Assembly: GCA_020137815.1 (NCBI GenBank)
Contig: CM035351.1
Coordinates: 2,136,409-2,200,408 of the forward strand
Source: Hormiphora californensis
Lineage: Eukaryota > Ctenophora > Tentaculata > Cydippida > Pleurobrachiidae
Length of the DNA stretch: 64,000 bases
Direction of reading: 5' to 3'
Positions 24,746 to 34,219 of the stretch are shown here, in pieces. Every line of letters begins with the position of its first letter. The stretch's first letter is position 1. The notes beneath the pieces were generated by a model. That model saw nothing but the letters and a program-made list of their open reading frames with translations, had not been told where the DNA came from and searched no databases. The position numbers were made by a program, and so were the translations under genes.

Positions 24746-24789
24746 TTTCAAACTTTTCAACACTACTTTAAACAAATTAATTTGAGGTG
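24746..24789 (+). repeat. 44 nt leader block shared with LINE B
   Basis: Identical base for base to 29706-29749, and at a similar distance from the ORF1 start in both elements (18 and 31 nt). Confidence 0.95.
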
Positions 24790-24807
24790 CGGCATCCTCC
24801 ACCTCAA

Positions 24808-26121
24808 ATGATTTCAGAAGATATGTCCTCTACAAATACAACTGAGGAACAACTGCGGATAATCTCGGAGCTGGTAGCTGAAGCGGATACCCCTGTCAAG
24901 GAGGTGCTCCAAGCCTATGATCCTGAGTTAACCTATGAGGAGATGCTACCGAAGATCGAAACACTCCCTGTAAGTGACCTAGAGGCTACTGCAGCTTTCC
25001 TCGGACAAGAGGTGACATGTGTGACTGGAGCGAAAAAATACCACTCAGAGAGAACACTGTCAGACTGGATTATCATGAGGACTGAGGCTCTCTTTCCCCA
25101 AACATGTAGAGAGTGTAGTGAATCCTATACGGTGAAAAGGACTGATACACCCCCTGTTCGGTGTAACTATTGCGATGCTGGACTTCACAACTGTGCGGCT
25201 ATCCTTGCTGAAGCTGGGAACACAACCAACACAAGGAGCCGAATATGGATGTGCAACGACTGTGTCTCAAAACATACTATTGAGAGGTTCAACAGTCACC
25301 TACCTGAGGGAGGTCCTCCAAACCCTACTCTTAATTCAACTCGACGCAGTTCAAATAGAGAGGTATTGGACAGAAGGACCAGTCAGCCTGCTGGCGGACG
25401 GAACGATCTTGCTGGCAGAAGGAATAATGGCCCACCTACCGGTGGAGATACAGGGTCGGACACGGAGGTTTGTAAATTCTACCTGCAGAGGAGATGCCGA
25501 CACGGCAAAAACGGAACCGCCAGGGTTGGAAACAGAACCTGCCCAAAAGCCCACCCCACCCTGTGTAAAAAGTTCTGTAACTATGGAACCATGAGGAGAT
25601 TTGGATGTAATACTGAAAATTGCAACCTATTTCATCCTCCCCTCTGTAAGAACTCAGAGTTACGTCACCAGTGCTTTAAACAAAACTGCATGAAGCAACA
25701 TCTAAAAGATACTCAGCGGAGCCCGCCTTTTAGAGTTGATGAAGCACCCCGGAACACTGGTTTAAATGCTCGGAATGATCGTGACAGAAACCAATCCTCT
25801 CGGAGCAGGGGTGCAAACCAAGCACCTCCAAATGAACCAGGAATCTGGTCGTCTGAGCCAACTAGGGATAGGATACCAAGCAGATCCCAATGGCCTCAGG
25901 ATCAGAACAGGGGCACGAGGCCTGACCCAGACCCGGCTTTTTTAGACGCCATCATCGACCGTCTCAGGGACTCTATAGCCGGGATAGTGAGGATGGAAAT
26001 GAGGAATCGCCCGGAGCGGGAGCCCGACCAACAGCACTACAGCTCCCAGCCGACCCAACTCCCGCCAGGAATGGGCAACACATACAGTCCTCATCATCAG
26101 AGGGACAGACGGTCTTACTAA
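24808..26121 (+). CDS. LINE A ORF1 protein (zinc-finger nucleic-acid binding)
   Basis: 437 residues from ATG at 24808. Residues about 98-150 form a PHD-like cysteine cluster (CRECSES, CNYCDAGLH, WMCNDC). Residues about 215-305 contain three or four CCCH-type fingers (CKFYLQRRCRHG, CKKFCNYG, CNLFHPPLC, CFKQNCMKQH). The rest is Arg/Pro/Asn-rich and disordered. ORF1 proteins coat the LINE RNA. The last 59 residues overlap the -1 frame that leads into ORF2, and a T TTT TTA heptamer lies at 25938-25944. Confidence 0.8.
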   Translation: MISEDMSSTNTTEEQLRIISELVAEADTPVKEVLQAYDPELTYEEMLPKIETLPVSDLEATAAFLGQEVTCVTGAKKYHSERTLSDWIIMRTEALFPQTCRECSESYTVKRTDTPPVRCNYCDAGLHNCAAILAEAGNTTNTRSRIWMCNDCVSKHTIERFNSHLPEGGPPNPTLNSTRRSSNREVLDRRTSQPAGGRNDLAGRRNNGPPTGGDTGSDTEVCKFYLQRRCRHGKNGTARVGNRTCPKAHPTLCKKFCNYGTMRRFGCNTENCNLFHPPLCKNSELRHQCFKQNCMKQHLKDTQRSPPFRVDEAPRNTGLNARNDRDRNQSSRSRGANQAPPNEPGIWSSEPTRDRIPSRSQWPQDQNRGTRPDPDPAFLDAIIDRLRDSIAGIVRMEMRNRPEREPDQQHYSSQPTQLPPGMGNTYSPHHQRDRRSY

Positions 26122-29100
26122 ATACAGCAGGACCCTCAGTTCCCAGTAATCTCTCAAAACTGTTGCTTCTAAACGCCCGTAGCCTGAACCCGTCTGCGGG
26201 CAGTGAGGCAAGGTTCAAACTGGAGAACTTGAAGGACACCATTATGAACTCAAATATTCCTGTCATGGCTGCAGCCATCACGGAAACTTGGTGGCGGGCA
26301 GAATACTCGGACGCACAGGTTAATATTCCTGGTTTTTCTGTCATCCGCAGCGATCGGGAAGGTAGGGTTGGGGGTGGCTGTGCCCTCTATCTCCACTCAT
26401 CGGTGACCCCTTCCGATCAGATCACATTTTCAGATGAAAGCAACAGTGTTGTGGCGGTATACATTCCAAACATGAACTGTATTATCTCGTCAGTTTACAG
26501 GGCTCCCACAGTGCCTGTGAACCTAGTTCTTGGGATTTTGGAGGAATTTATCTCACGTCACTCGTGTGAAGATTGTCCTCCAGATGTGTTTACGCTTGGT
26601 GACTTTAACATGCCTCAGGTAAACTGGACATCAGTATCAGCGGATCAGGGAAATGCTCTGGTTGACTTTGCTGAGAGAAATTTCCTTACCCAGTTGGTTA
26701 CAGAGCCTACTAGAGGACGGAACATTTTAGACATTGTACTTACAAACAGGGTGGATTATGTTTTTGACACCGATGTATCAGCCACCCAGATGTCGGACCA
26801 CTCCATGGTGTCTTGTGTCCTCGGAATCGGGATCCACCAGTCCAAAACAGAACGTGCAGCAGCTGGAAAAGGATTCAAGGCCCTTGACTACCACAACGCA
26901 GATTTTACTGCTGCAGGAGAGGAGCTGAGCAGTATTGATTGGGACACACTCCTATCCTCTTGTACTTCAGACGATGATGGCCACTCAATTGTGCAGTGTA
27001 TCAGAGAGAAGATACTAGAGGTATTTGAAAAACACAGCAAGAGAAAGAGGTTTGGTACCCAGAGAAAGAGAGATCCCTACCTGAGAAGACTGAAAAGGAG
27101 GCAGAAAAAGCTGAACTCTCGGATGAAACTGGCCAAGCAGAGATGCTCACACCAGTCCCTCATCGATAAACTCGAACGCAAGATAGACAAGACAGCCGAT
27201 AAGATTAAGGCGTACTTGTTAGGCCTGCTGGAAGTAAAGGAGAGGAAAGCCATTGACACTATCAAATCAAATTCACGGTTTTTCTGGTCCTTTGTCAACA
27301 AGCACCGAAAAATCAAATCGAGTGTGGCTCCACTCCTGAGACCTGATGGTACAGTGACTGATGACCCTCTGGAAAAGTCAAATATTCTCCAGTCGCAATA
27401 TGTAGGAGTATTCAGTGATCCGTCCATGTGCTCGGTTGAGGAGGCTATCAAGGACATTCCTTCTACGACCTGCACGCTAGATGAACTTGACTTCACCCCT
27501 GGTTGTATTGAAGCTGCACTGGCTGAATTGGACCCCTACGCTGGAGCACCTTCAGATGACATACCTGCGGTTATACTATCAAAGTGCCGGAAACAGCTAG
27601 CATACCCACTTTGGTTGCTCTGGAACCGTTCATTCACTGAGGGTGTTGTACCAGGTTGTCTCAAACGGCAACAGGTGACCCCAATTTTCAAAAAGGGTTC
27701 AAAGATGGAGGCTAAAAACTATCGCCCTGTTGCCCTCACATCCCATATGATAAAAACTTTTGAAAGGGTTGTGAGGAACAAAGTTGTGGATCACCTGGAG
27801 GGAAATGGAATCTTCAATGATGGTCAGCACGGCTTTCGGAGAAATAGGAGTTGTCTGACCCATCTTTTGAACCACTATGACAACATCATGCGTGAACTGA
27901 ATAACGGTCTGGAAGTGGACGTTGTTTATTTGGATATGGAGAAGGCGTTCGATAAAGTCGATATCAAGGTTTTATTGGGCAAGCTTGAGAAGTATGGTAT
28001 ACGTGGAAGACTTCTCCGCTGGATAAGTGACTTTCTTTCAGCTAGAATACAGACAGTAGTGGTGGATGGAGTTCAGTCTCGGCCGGAACTCGTCATTAGT
28101 GGAGTCCCCCAGGGCACTGTTCTTGGCCCGCTTCTGTTCTTGGTTTATATGATAGACATTGAATCACTTCTTGCTGGAACAGTCCTAACTTTTGCAGATG
28201 ACTCCAAGCTGTGAAAAGCGATCAGGTCACTCAACGACAGAGATAACCTGCAGCTGAGTCTTAATGAATTTGGACGTTGGGCTTCAGACAACAATATGTC
28301 ACTCCATCAGGATAAGTTTGAGGTGATAAATTATACACTTCGCTCCACCCAACTCCTGAGGGAGCTTCCTTTCTCCACTGACAATTATCTTTACAATGGT
28401 CCCGGAGGCGAGGCAATATCACCAAGTTTCACTGTGAGAGATCTAGGGGTCCTTGTATCTGCAGACTGCACTTGGTCAGAACACATAGGCAGCATTACTG
28501 CCAAGGCTAGACGCATGAGTGGCTGGGCACTTAGTGTATTTCGGGATAGATCCGATGATACTATGCTAACGTTACTGAAGTCCATCATTAGGCCTCAGGT
28601 GGAGTACTGTTGTCCATTATGGAGCCCGGTGAAAAAGTCTGATATCGCCCTGGTTGAAGAGGCTCAAAGACACTTCACACGTAGGATTGAGAGCTGTTCC
28701 GGCATGGGGTACTGGGATCGGCTCCAACATCTTGGTATCTTGTCCCTCCAGCGGCGTCGTGAGCGATACATGATTATCCATGTCTGGAAGGTTCTTCATG
28801 AGGTAGTTCCAAACGGCACGGGTCTCCTGTTTACTGAGCACACCCGTCTTGGTACCAGAGCATTGGTCCCCCGCTACAATTACCTCGCTCAAAAATCCAT
28901 ATCTGGCCCTTATGACTCATCATTCGGTGTTAGAGGAGCACAGTTGTGGAATTCCCTACCCCGTGCAGTGAGAGAGGCAACATCACTGCTCGAGTTGAAA
29001 CAGTCCCTTGGGTCCTACTTAACCACCATCCCCGACCAGCCACCTGTCCGCGGTTACCGGGTGGAGCACAGTAACTCCTTGATTGATTGGAGAAATGACC

Positions 29101-29132
29101 CCAGTGTGTTTAAAGAGATGGGCGAATCATAG
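25926..29132 (+). pseudogene. LINE A ORF2: endonuclease and reverse transcriptase with one in-frame stop
   Basis: The frame is open from 25926 to 28211, hits TGA at 28212-28214, and continues open in the same frame to TAG at 29130-29132. The N-terminus is an APE-type endonuclease (LLLNARSL; ITETWW; GGCALYLHS; LGDFNMP; SDHSMVSC). The reverse transcriptase follows with NYRPVALTSH, QHGFRRNRSC, VVYLDMEKAFDKV, SGVPQGTVLGPLLF and the FADDSKL catalytic box, with the stop directly after it. The thumb and C-terminal part lie at 28215-29132. The only visible lesion is this stop, so inactivation is recent, or the base is a sequencing error. There is no ATG in this frame before 26244, which lies behind the first catalytic motif of the endonuclease. 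Confidence 0.85.
25938..25944 (+). promoter_or_regulatory. Candidate -1 frameshift slippery heptamer (LINE A)
   Basis: T TTT TTA in the phase of ORF1 codons (GCT TTT TTA), the canonical X XXY YYZ form. The -1 frame is open from 25926 through into ORF2 with no ATG before the endonuclease motif LLLNARSL. Confidence 0.45.
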
Positions 29133-29705
29133 AAATGTGTTTTGCTTTTCATTGTCATTTGGCTGATACATATAACCTGCTGACTTTCCATGTCATCTGA
29201 GTGTTGGCTCCTTTTGAGCTAAAGCTTTGTGTACAATACTAAATTTATTTACGAATGTTTACGAATGTTTACGAATGTCTAACCCTAAAAACCGCGAGTG
29301 CTGTCACTCCAAACAGTAAACACCCAGATTTTAACTTTGGCCAGGCAGAAAAAAACTGAAAATGCGTTTTCGCCGAATTTTGTGCTGCAAACTTGACTGA
29401 ATTAAGCGCCATAGCACGGCCGCGGCTAAAAAATTTCCAAAAACTCTGCAAAAGGGGAGCCGCGCACAATGCGATGTAGCTCAGCTCGGTTCACCAAAAC
29501 TTGAGACCTGGTTTCGAAAATGAAAAAATGAAACTTTCCTTTCGCGGTTCGCACTTCGCCGTTGAAAAGCGCTGCTTAATCACCCGATTGCGGAGTGGGA
29601 CCTCATGACAAGCTACCAAAATACTTGGCTAAAACTCAAAACTAATTTGTCTTTAAATTTTGAACTTCCCTTGAAGAAGGTCGACCCTCCCCCGCCGCGC
29701 ATTCA

Positions 29706-29749
29706 TTTCAAACTTTTCAACACTACTTTAAACAAATTAATTTGAGGTG
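29706..29749 (+). repeat. 44 nt leader block shared with LINE A
   Basis: Identical to 24746-24789. Confidence 0.95.
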
Positions 29750-29780
29750 GTACCTCGTGCCCCTCAATCCCCCTGTAGAA

Positions 29781-30971
29781 ATGTCCGGAGCACGTGATGG
29801 AGCACTAACAAGAGGTGCAGCAAAGAGGGGTGGTACACGTACCTGCCTGGGGTGCAAAGCAGAAGAACAGGACGCAGATAACACAGATGTGAGTACTGGA
29901 AGGGGTTGGTGTTGGTTGTGCGAGGGATGCTATGGTCGTGTTCAGGGCGGTTGTTGTTTACCTGAGGTTAGTAGTCCAGTTGAGGGTGGGGCGCCTACTG
30001 AGGCGGATGCTGTAGGGGTGGTTCTAAATGACGGGACCTGTGAGAAAATAGCATCGATGGTTGTTGCGGCTTGTGGGTTGAAAGTTGACTGTCTGGTCAG
30101 CAAGATAGCTGACAAACTGGTCGAATATAGTGTGGAAGGGAGTGGTTTAGAGGATAGAGTTGGGGTTGAGCGGGGTTCTTTTGCAGATGTAGCAAAAAAG
30201 CAAACGACTGGTAAGATTGTGGTGAAGAATGGAGGAGAGGGTTTTGTTGATCGTGCCTCGGAAGCCCTAAGTAAGACCCCTTTAACGTACCTTAGACAGG
30301 AGAAGGATGGGAGTGTTATCATAGCTCTTCCAGATGAAGAGACTCTGTCCTCTGCAGAAAAACGATTGACTGAAATTATCCCAGAGAATGCACAAGTTAC
30401 CAAATCGGTCCGTCACCCGAAAATAACCATCAGAGACTTTCCTTTGCCATCGGCGGTTTCTGCACGGAATGCTTCTGTACGGGATGCTTCTGTACGGGAT
30501 GAGCTGAATGCGAAGATCACAGAGGCCGTTAAGATAAAGAACCCTGATCTGAGAGATTTGATTGAAAGGGGTGACAAGTTCGATGTGGTATACGTAGGTA
30601 AGAGCGGAAATAGGGAAACTGCACCAGTGGGGGTGAGAGTGTCATGCGACATTAGGGACTTGCTGACACGTAAGGGACGTGTATTTATTGGAAACAGTTC
30701 CTGCAGGGTTGAAGACCGTCATTATATCCCACAGTGTTATAAATGTCAAAGGTATGGTCATAAGTCTAATGAATGTGAACAGACAAGTTATACTTGCAAG
30801 TTCTGTGCCGGATCCCATGATACCAGACGCTGTCCGGACATGTCGAGGGTTTGTTGTGCTAACTGTTTGAAATCGAGGGATACACAACTACGAGGAAGAG
30901 CATATTACCATAATGCGGGATCTTTGGATTGTCCAGTATACCTCCTCAAACTCAGGAACTCAAAAAACTAA
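29781..30971 (+). CDS. LINE B ORF1 protein with CCHC zinc knuckles
   Basis: 396 residues from ATG at 29781; the frame also extends upstream without an ATG. Residues about 20-60 form a Cys-rich PHD-like finger (TCLGCKAEEQD, WCWLCEGCYG). Residues about 165-230 look like an RRM-type fold (SVIIALPDEETLSSAEKRL). The C-terminus carries CCHC knuckles (CYKCQRYGHKSNEC; CKFCAGSHDTRRC; CANC), as in many L2/CR1 ORF1 proteins that bind element RNA. The stop TAA (30969-30971) directly follows an A AAA AAC heptamer. Confidence 0.82.
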   Translation: MSGARDGALTRGAAKRGGTRTCLGCKAEEQDADNTDVSTGRGWCWLCEGCYGRVQGGCCLPEVSSPVEGGAPTEADAVGVVLNDGTCEKIASMVVAACGLKVDCLVSKIADKLVEYSVEGSGLEDRVGVERGSFADVAKKQTTGKIVVKNGGEGFVDRASEALSKTPLTYLRQEKDGSVIIALPDEETLSSAEKRLTEIIPENAQVTKSVRHPKITIRDFPLPSAVSARNASVRDASVRDELNAKITEAVKIKNPDLRDLIERGDKFDVVYVGKSGNRETAPVGVRVSCDIRDLLTRKGRVFIGNSSCRVEDRHYIPQCYKCQRYGHKSNECEQTSYTCKFCAGSHDTRRCPDMSRVCCANCLKSRDTQLRGRAYYHNAGSLDCPVYLLKLRNSKN

Positions 30972-33877
30972 GAAACGATAAAGGACAACTACTGAAAAAC
31001 AGGACTTTGAAGGTTGGTCTGGCAAACTGCTTCTCGCTAAGGAATAAGGTGTACTCCATTATCGAGTTAATGGTTCAACATAATCTTTCCTGCTTAGCAC
31101 TAACAGAGACCTGGCTCAATCAAGATGAATCGGCATTGGCTGTAGAGTTTAAAGAGTTTGGCTTTACATTGGTTAATACTGCGAGACGTAATGGGAAAAA
31201 AGGGGGAGGAGTTGGTTTCATTTTCCGGGATGACATCAAGTTTACTACTTATAACATCAAATCTACTTCATTTGAATGTACCGAGGCATTTGTAAAGGGA
31301 AGGGTAGGACTTCGCTTTTCAGTTGTCTACAGAACGGGGAATGAACATGCCCAATTCCTTACTGAGTTTAGTGACTATCTATCCTCATTCGTATCGAAAG
31401 GTGGTGTTCCTGTGATCCTTGGAGACTTTAACGTTAGGTTCCAAGATGAGGCGGATAGTTTTACAAGGAGATTTAAGGACATCATTGATTCAGAGGGTTG
31501 GTTACAACATGTGGTTGGCCCGACTCACACCAGGGGTGGAACACTAGACCTGGTACTGACAAGAAAAGACGAAGACATTGGTTTAAGTGATGTTGAGGTA
31601 TATCGTTCTCCGGCTTTACCAGATCATTCCCTTGTGAGCTTCTGCCTGGAAGTTTCTGGTATAAGTTCCACATCAGACTATAGGACGGCCACTAGTCGAA
31701 TGATGAAAGACTTCGATATAGAAGATCTAAGAAGTGACGTACTTGGATCGGATCTGTGTGGGGAGCTACCTGATGATTTAGATGACTGTGTAGCGCTATT
31801 CAATACTGAAACTCGATCATTCATGGACAAGAGAGCACCATATGTAACCAGAAGAGTGAAAACTAGAAATGAACAATGGTATAACCAGAACTATGATAAA
31901 TGTCAGTCAGCCAAGAGGATGCGAAGGAGAAAGGAAAGAAAGTACTGGGGTAAATTGGGGAAATCAACAGATCCAATGGAGTTGTTGAATTTGTACCAGG
32001 ATTATGCTGAACAAGACAAAGAGACTGAGCGGGTGTTACGGAGTGTGAGAGAAGGATTTTTTGCAGCGAAGCTAGAAGGACAGCGGCATGATCCACGGGG
32101 AACATGGCAAACCACCAACTATCTCTTGGGTAGACAGAAACCAGCGGTTGTACCTACTAACATAGCACATACGGATCTAGCTGATTCTTTTATGGCTGCT
32201 TTCAAAGGGAAGGTCGAAAAGATCTACAGTGCGATGGATAAGGAACGACAAGACTTGCCCCACTTTCAAGACCCCACTACACATTCCAACACACCGCCTG
32301 ATTTCGAGTTTACAAGCATCTCTGATGAGACACTCCGAGCAACTTTATTTGACATGGGGACAAAGCATTGTGAGTTGGATCCTCTTCCCACATCATATGT
32401 GCGGAGTCTCTTTGCTGAATTATTGCCTATCCTTTCTAAAATCGTCAACTCTAGCTTAACCACGGGGGTCTTTCCTTCCGAACTCAAGACTGCTCTGATT
32501 CGACCCCTCATCAAGAAAGCTGGTCTAGATCCGGATGATCTTGGTAACTATAGACCCGTCAGTAACTTGCCTTTTCTTGGTAAACTTATCGAGAGATGTG
32601 CAGCAGATCAGTTTGTGAAGCACCTTGAAGACCATGCGTTACTGCCCAAAAACCAGTCTGCCTACCGTGCGAACAAGAGCTGTGAGACGGCGACTCTCCG
32701 CATTCTGGATGATCTACTAATGCTAACAGACGATAAATCGAAGGTTGCACTTTTACTCTTAGATATGAGTGCTGCATTCGATACTGTTAACCATTCTGTC
32801 TTGCTGCAACGACTTAAGAAGTTGTATGGGGTGAAAGGTACATCTTTAGCATGGTTTGAGAGCTATCTCACGGGCAGAACTGCGTCAGTATCGGTTGGGC
32901 AGGTTAAGTCGACTCTTACAGCAATTGGTATCGGGGTGCCTCAGGGTTCTATTTTGGGCCCTATTCTTTTTATATGCTACACTGCAGAGCTGGAATCGAT
33001 TGCCTTAAGGAATGGTGTACATATTCACTTTTATGCTGATGATACCCAGATATACGCCGCTTTTTCGACTGAGAACTTTGCGGAGACCGAACGGAGACTT
33101 CGAAAGTGTGCCACGGACATTCAGTCTTGGCTAACGGCGAGCTTCCTGCGTCTCAATCCATCTAAGACTGAGATCCTGATATTATCGCCTAAAGACTCCA
33201 ATACTCAAAGCTCTTTCCAGCTGGTTGAGGGCGCTGAACCTTTACCTGTTGCTACTTCTGTGAGGAATCTGGGAGTGTATTTTGATGATAGGCTATCTTT
33301 TGATGAACATGTGACCAGAATCGTCAACTCCTGTAATGCTACATTGGTGAATCTATGGAGGGTAGGAGGTAAACTTTCAAGGAAACTAAAGACTACCCTT
33401 GTGGCGAGCCTTATACACTCTAAGTTGGACTACTGTAACTCCCTGTTGACTGGTATTACGAAGAAGAATTTAGACAGACTGCAAAAGATCCAGAATGCTG
33501 CTGCAAGGTTCATTTATGGCCAGAGAAAATGGAGGGGTACTACCAACTTGAGAAAGGCACTGCACTTTCTCCCAGTAGCTGAGAGAATTGAGTTCAAAGT
33601 ATGTGTACTGGTGTATAAATGTGTCAACGGTGTTGCACCTGGCTACTTATCTGACCGAATTCAAAAAAGAAAGAGGAAATCTATGAGTCTCAGAAAAGAT
33701 GACGACAACCTTCTCTTGGAGACACCAAGGGCTAGGTATAAACTAAACGAAAGTGCCTTCAGTGTATGCGGCCCAAAGTTTTGGAACCAATTGCCAAGAA
33801 GACTTAGATCTGCTGAATCCTTAAACAGTTTTAAAAGAGATCTGAAGACGCATCTGTTTGGAAAGGCATTTGGGTAG
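30914..33877 (+). CDS. LINE B ORF2: APE endonuclease, reverse transcriptase
   Basis: Open from 30914 to the stop at 33877, about 987 codons without interruption. The first ATG is at 31070, after endonuclease motif I (VGLANCFSLRNK), so ATG initiation would lose a catalytic residue. The endonuclease shows LALTETWL, GGGVGFIF, VILGDFNVRF and PDHSLVSF. The reverse transcriptase shows LGNYRPVSNLPFLGKLIER, ALLLLDMSAAFDTVNH, GVPQGSILGPILF, FYADDTQIY and NPSKTEIL. The C-terminal region ends with FWNQLPRRLRSAESLNSF and KTHLF, typical of L2/CR1 ORF2. All catalytic boxes are intact. Confidence 0.9.
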   Translation, partial: CGIFGLSSIPPQTQELKKLRNDKGQLLKNRTLKVGLANCFSLRNKVYSIIELMVQHNLSCLALTETWLNQDESALAVEFKEFGFTLVNTARRNGKKGGGVGFIFRDDIKFTTYNIKSTSFECTEAFVKGRVGLRFSVVYRTGNEHAQFLTEFSDYLSSFVSKGGVPVILGDFNVRFQDEADSFTRRFKDIIDSEGWLQHVVGPTHTRGGTLDLVLTRKDEDIGLSDVEVYRSPALPDHSLVSFCLEVSGISSTSDYRTATSRMMKDFDIEDLRSDVLGSDLCGELPDDLDDCVALFNTETRSFMDKRAPYVTRRVKTRNEQWYNQNYDKCQSAKRMRRRKERKYWGKLGKSTDPMELLNLYQDYAEQDKETERVLRSVREGFFAAKLEGQRHDPRGTWQTTNYLLGRQKPAVVPTNIAHTDLADSFMAAFKGKVEKIYSAMDKERQDLPHFQDPTTHSNTPPDFEFTSISDETLRATLFDMGTKHCELDPLPTSYVRSLFAELLPILSKIVNSSLTTGVFPSELKTALIRPLIKKAGLDPDDLGNYRPVSNLPFLGKLIERCAADQFVKHLEDHALLPKNQSAYRANKSCETATLRILDDLLMLTDDKSKVALLLLDMSAAFDTVNHSVLLQRLKKLYGVKGTSLAWFESYLTGRTASVSVGQVKSTLTAIGIGVPQGSILGPILFICYTAELESIALRNGVHIHFYADDTQIYAAFSTENFAETERRLRKCATDIQSWLTASFLRLNPSKTEILILSPKDSNTQSSFQLVEGAEPLPVATSVRNLGVYFDDRLSFDEHVTRIVNSCNATLVNLWRVGGKLSRKLKTTLVASLIHSKLDYCNSLLTGITKKNLDRLQKIQNAAARFIYGQRKWRGTTNLRKALHFLPVAERIEFKVCVLVYKCVNGVAPGYLSDRIQKRKRKSMSLRKDDDNLLLETPRARYKLNESAFSVCGPKFWNQLPRRLRSAESLNSFKRDLKTHLFGKAFG
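30962..30968 (+). promoter_or_regulatory. Candidate -1 frameshift slippery heptamer (LINE B)
   Basis: A AAA AAC in the phase of ORF1 codons (TCA AAA AAC), immediately followed by the ORF1 stop TAA. A -1 slip enters the ORF2 frame exactly here. No strong downstream hairpin is obvious by eye. Confidence 0.6.
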
Positions 33878-33969
33878 TTTTGGCGTTAGAAGTCTTCTGT
33901 GTGGGTTGTGGTTTGTTTTATGTCCTGGCGTTTGTGTTAGGCTTTGATTGCATCGGGGGTTTGTAGTGT

Positions 33970-34215
33970 GGTCTTCCGGTGGAGTCTGTGAAGTGGTGGT
34001 GGGGTCTGTGAAGTGGTGGTGGTGTCTGTGAAGTGGTGGTGAGGTCTGTGAAGTGGTGGTGGAGTCTGTGAAGTGGTGGTGAAGTTTGTGAAGTGGTGGT
34101 GGAGTCTGTGAAGTGGCGGTGGAGTCTGTGAAGTGGTGGTGGAGTCTGTAAAGTGGTGGTGAAGTATGTGAAGTGGTGGTGTAGCATGTGATGTGGTGGT
34201 AGGGTCTTTGAAGTG
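33970..34215 (+). repeat. 20 bp minisatellite in LINE B 3' UTR
   Basis: About twelve units of the form GTCTGTGAAGTGGTGGTGGA with point variation. Confidence 0.9.
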
Positions 34216-34219
34216 GTGC

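Larger units (their letters stand above)
24220..29278 (+). mobile_element. CR1-like non-LTR retrotransposon (LINE A)
   Basis: Nearly full-length element. The 5' region (24220-24807) has two copies of a promoter-like block centred on GGCAGCGCTTTTCAA (about 24235 and 24492). It then has CTAACCC-rich sequence and a 44 nt leader shared with the next LINE. ORF1 is 24808-26121. ORF2, in the -1 frame, ends at 29132. The 3' end is a short tandem tail of three TTTACGAATG units (about 29247-29278), as is usual for CR1-type elements. ORF2 has one in-frame TGA. The next LINE begins immediately downstream in the same orientation. Confidence 0.85.

Noticed and set aside
26244-26246. ATG as the true start of LINE A ORF2
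   Set aside because: It would remove the LLLNARSL motif that holds a catalytic asparagine of the endonuclease.
33918-34187. His/Thr/Pro-rich minus-strand frame
   Set aside because: Product of the 20 bp minisatellite in the LINE B 3' UTR.
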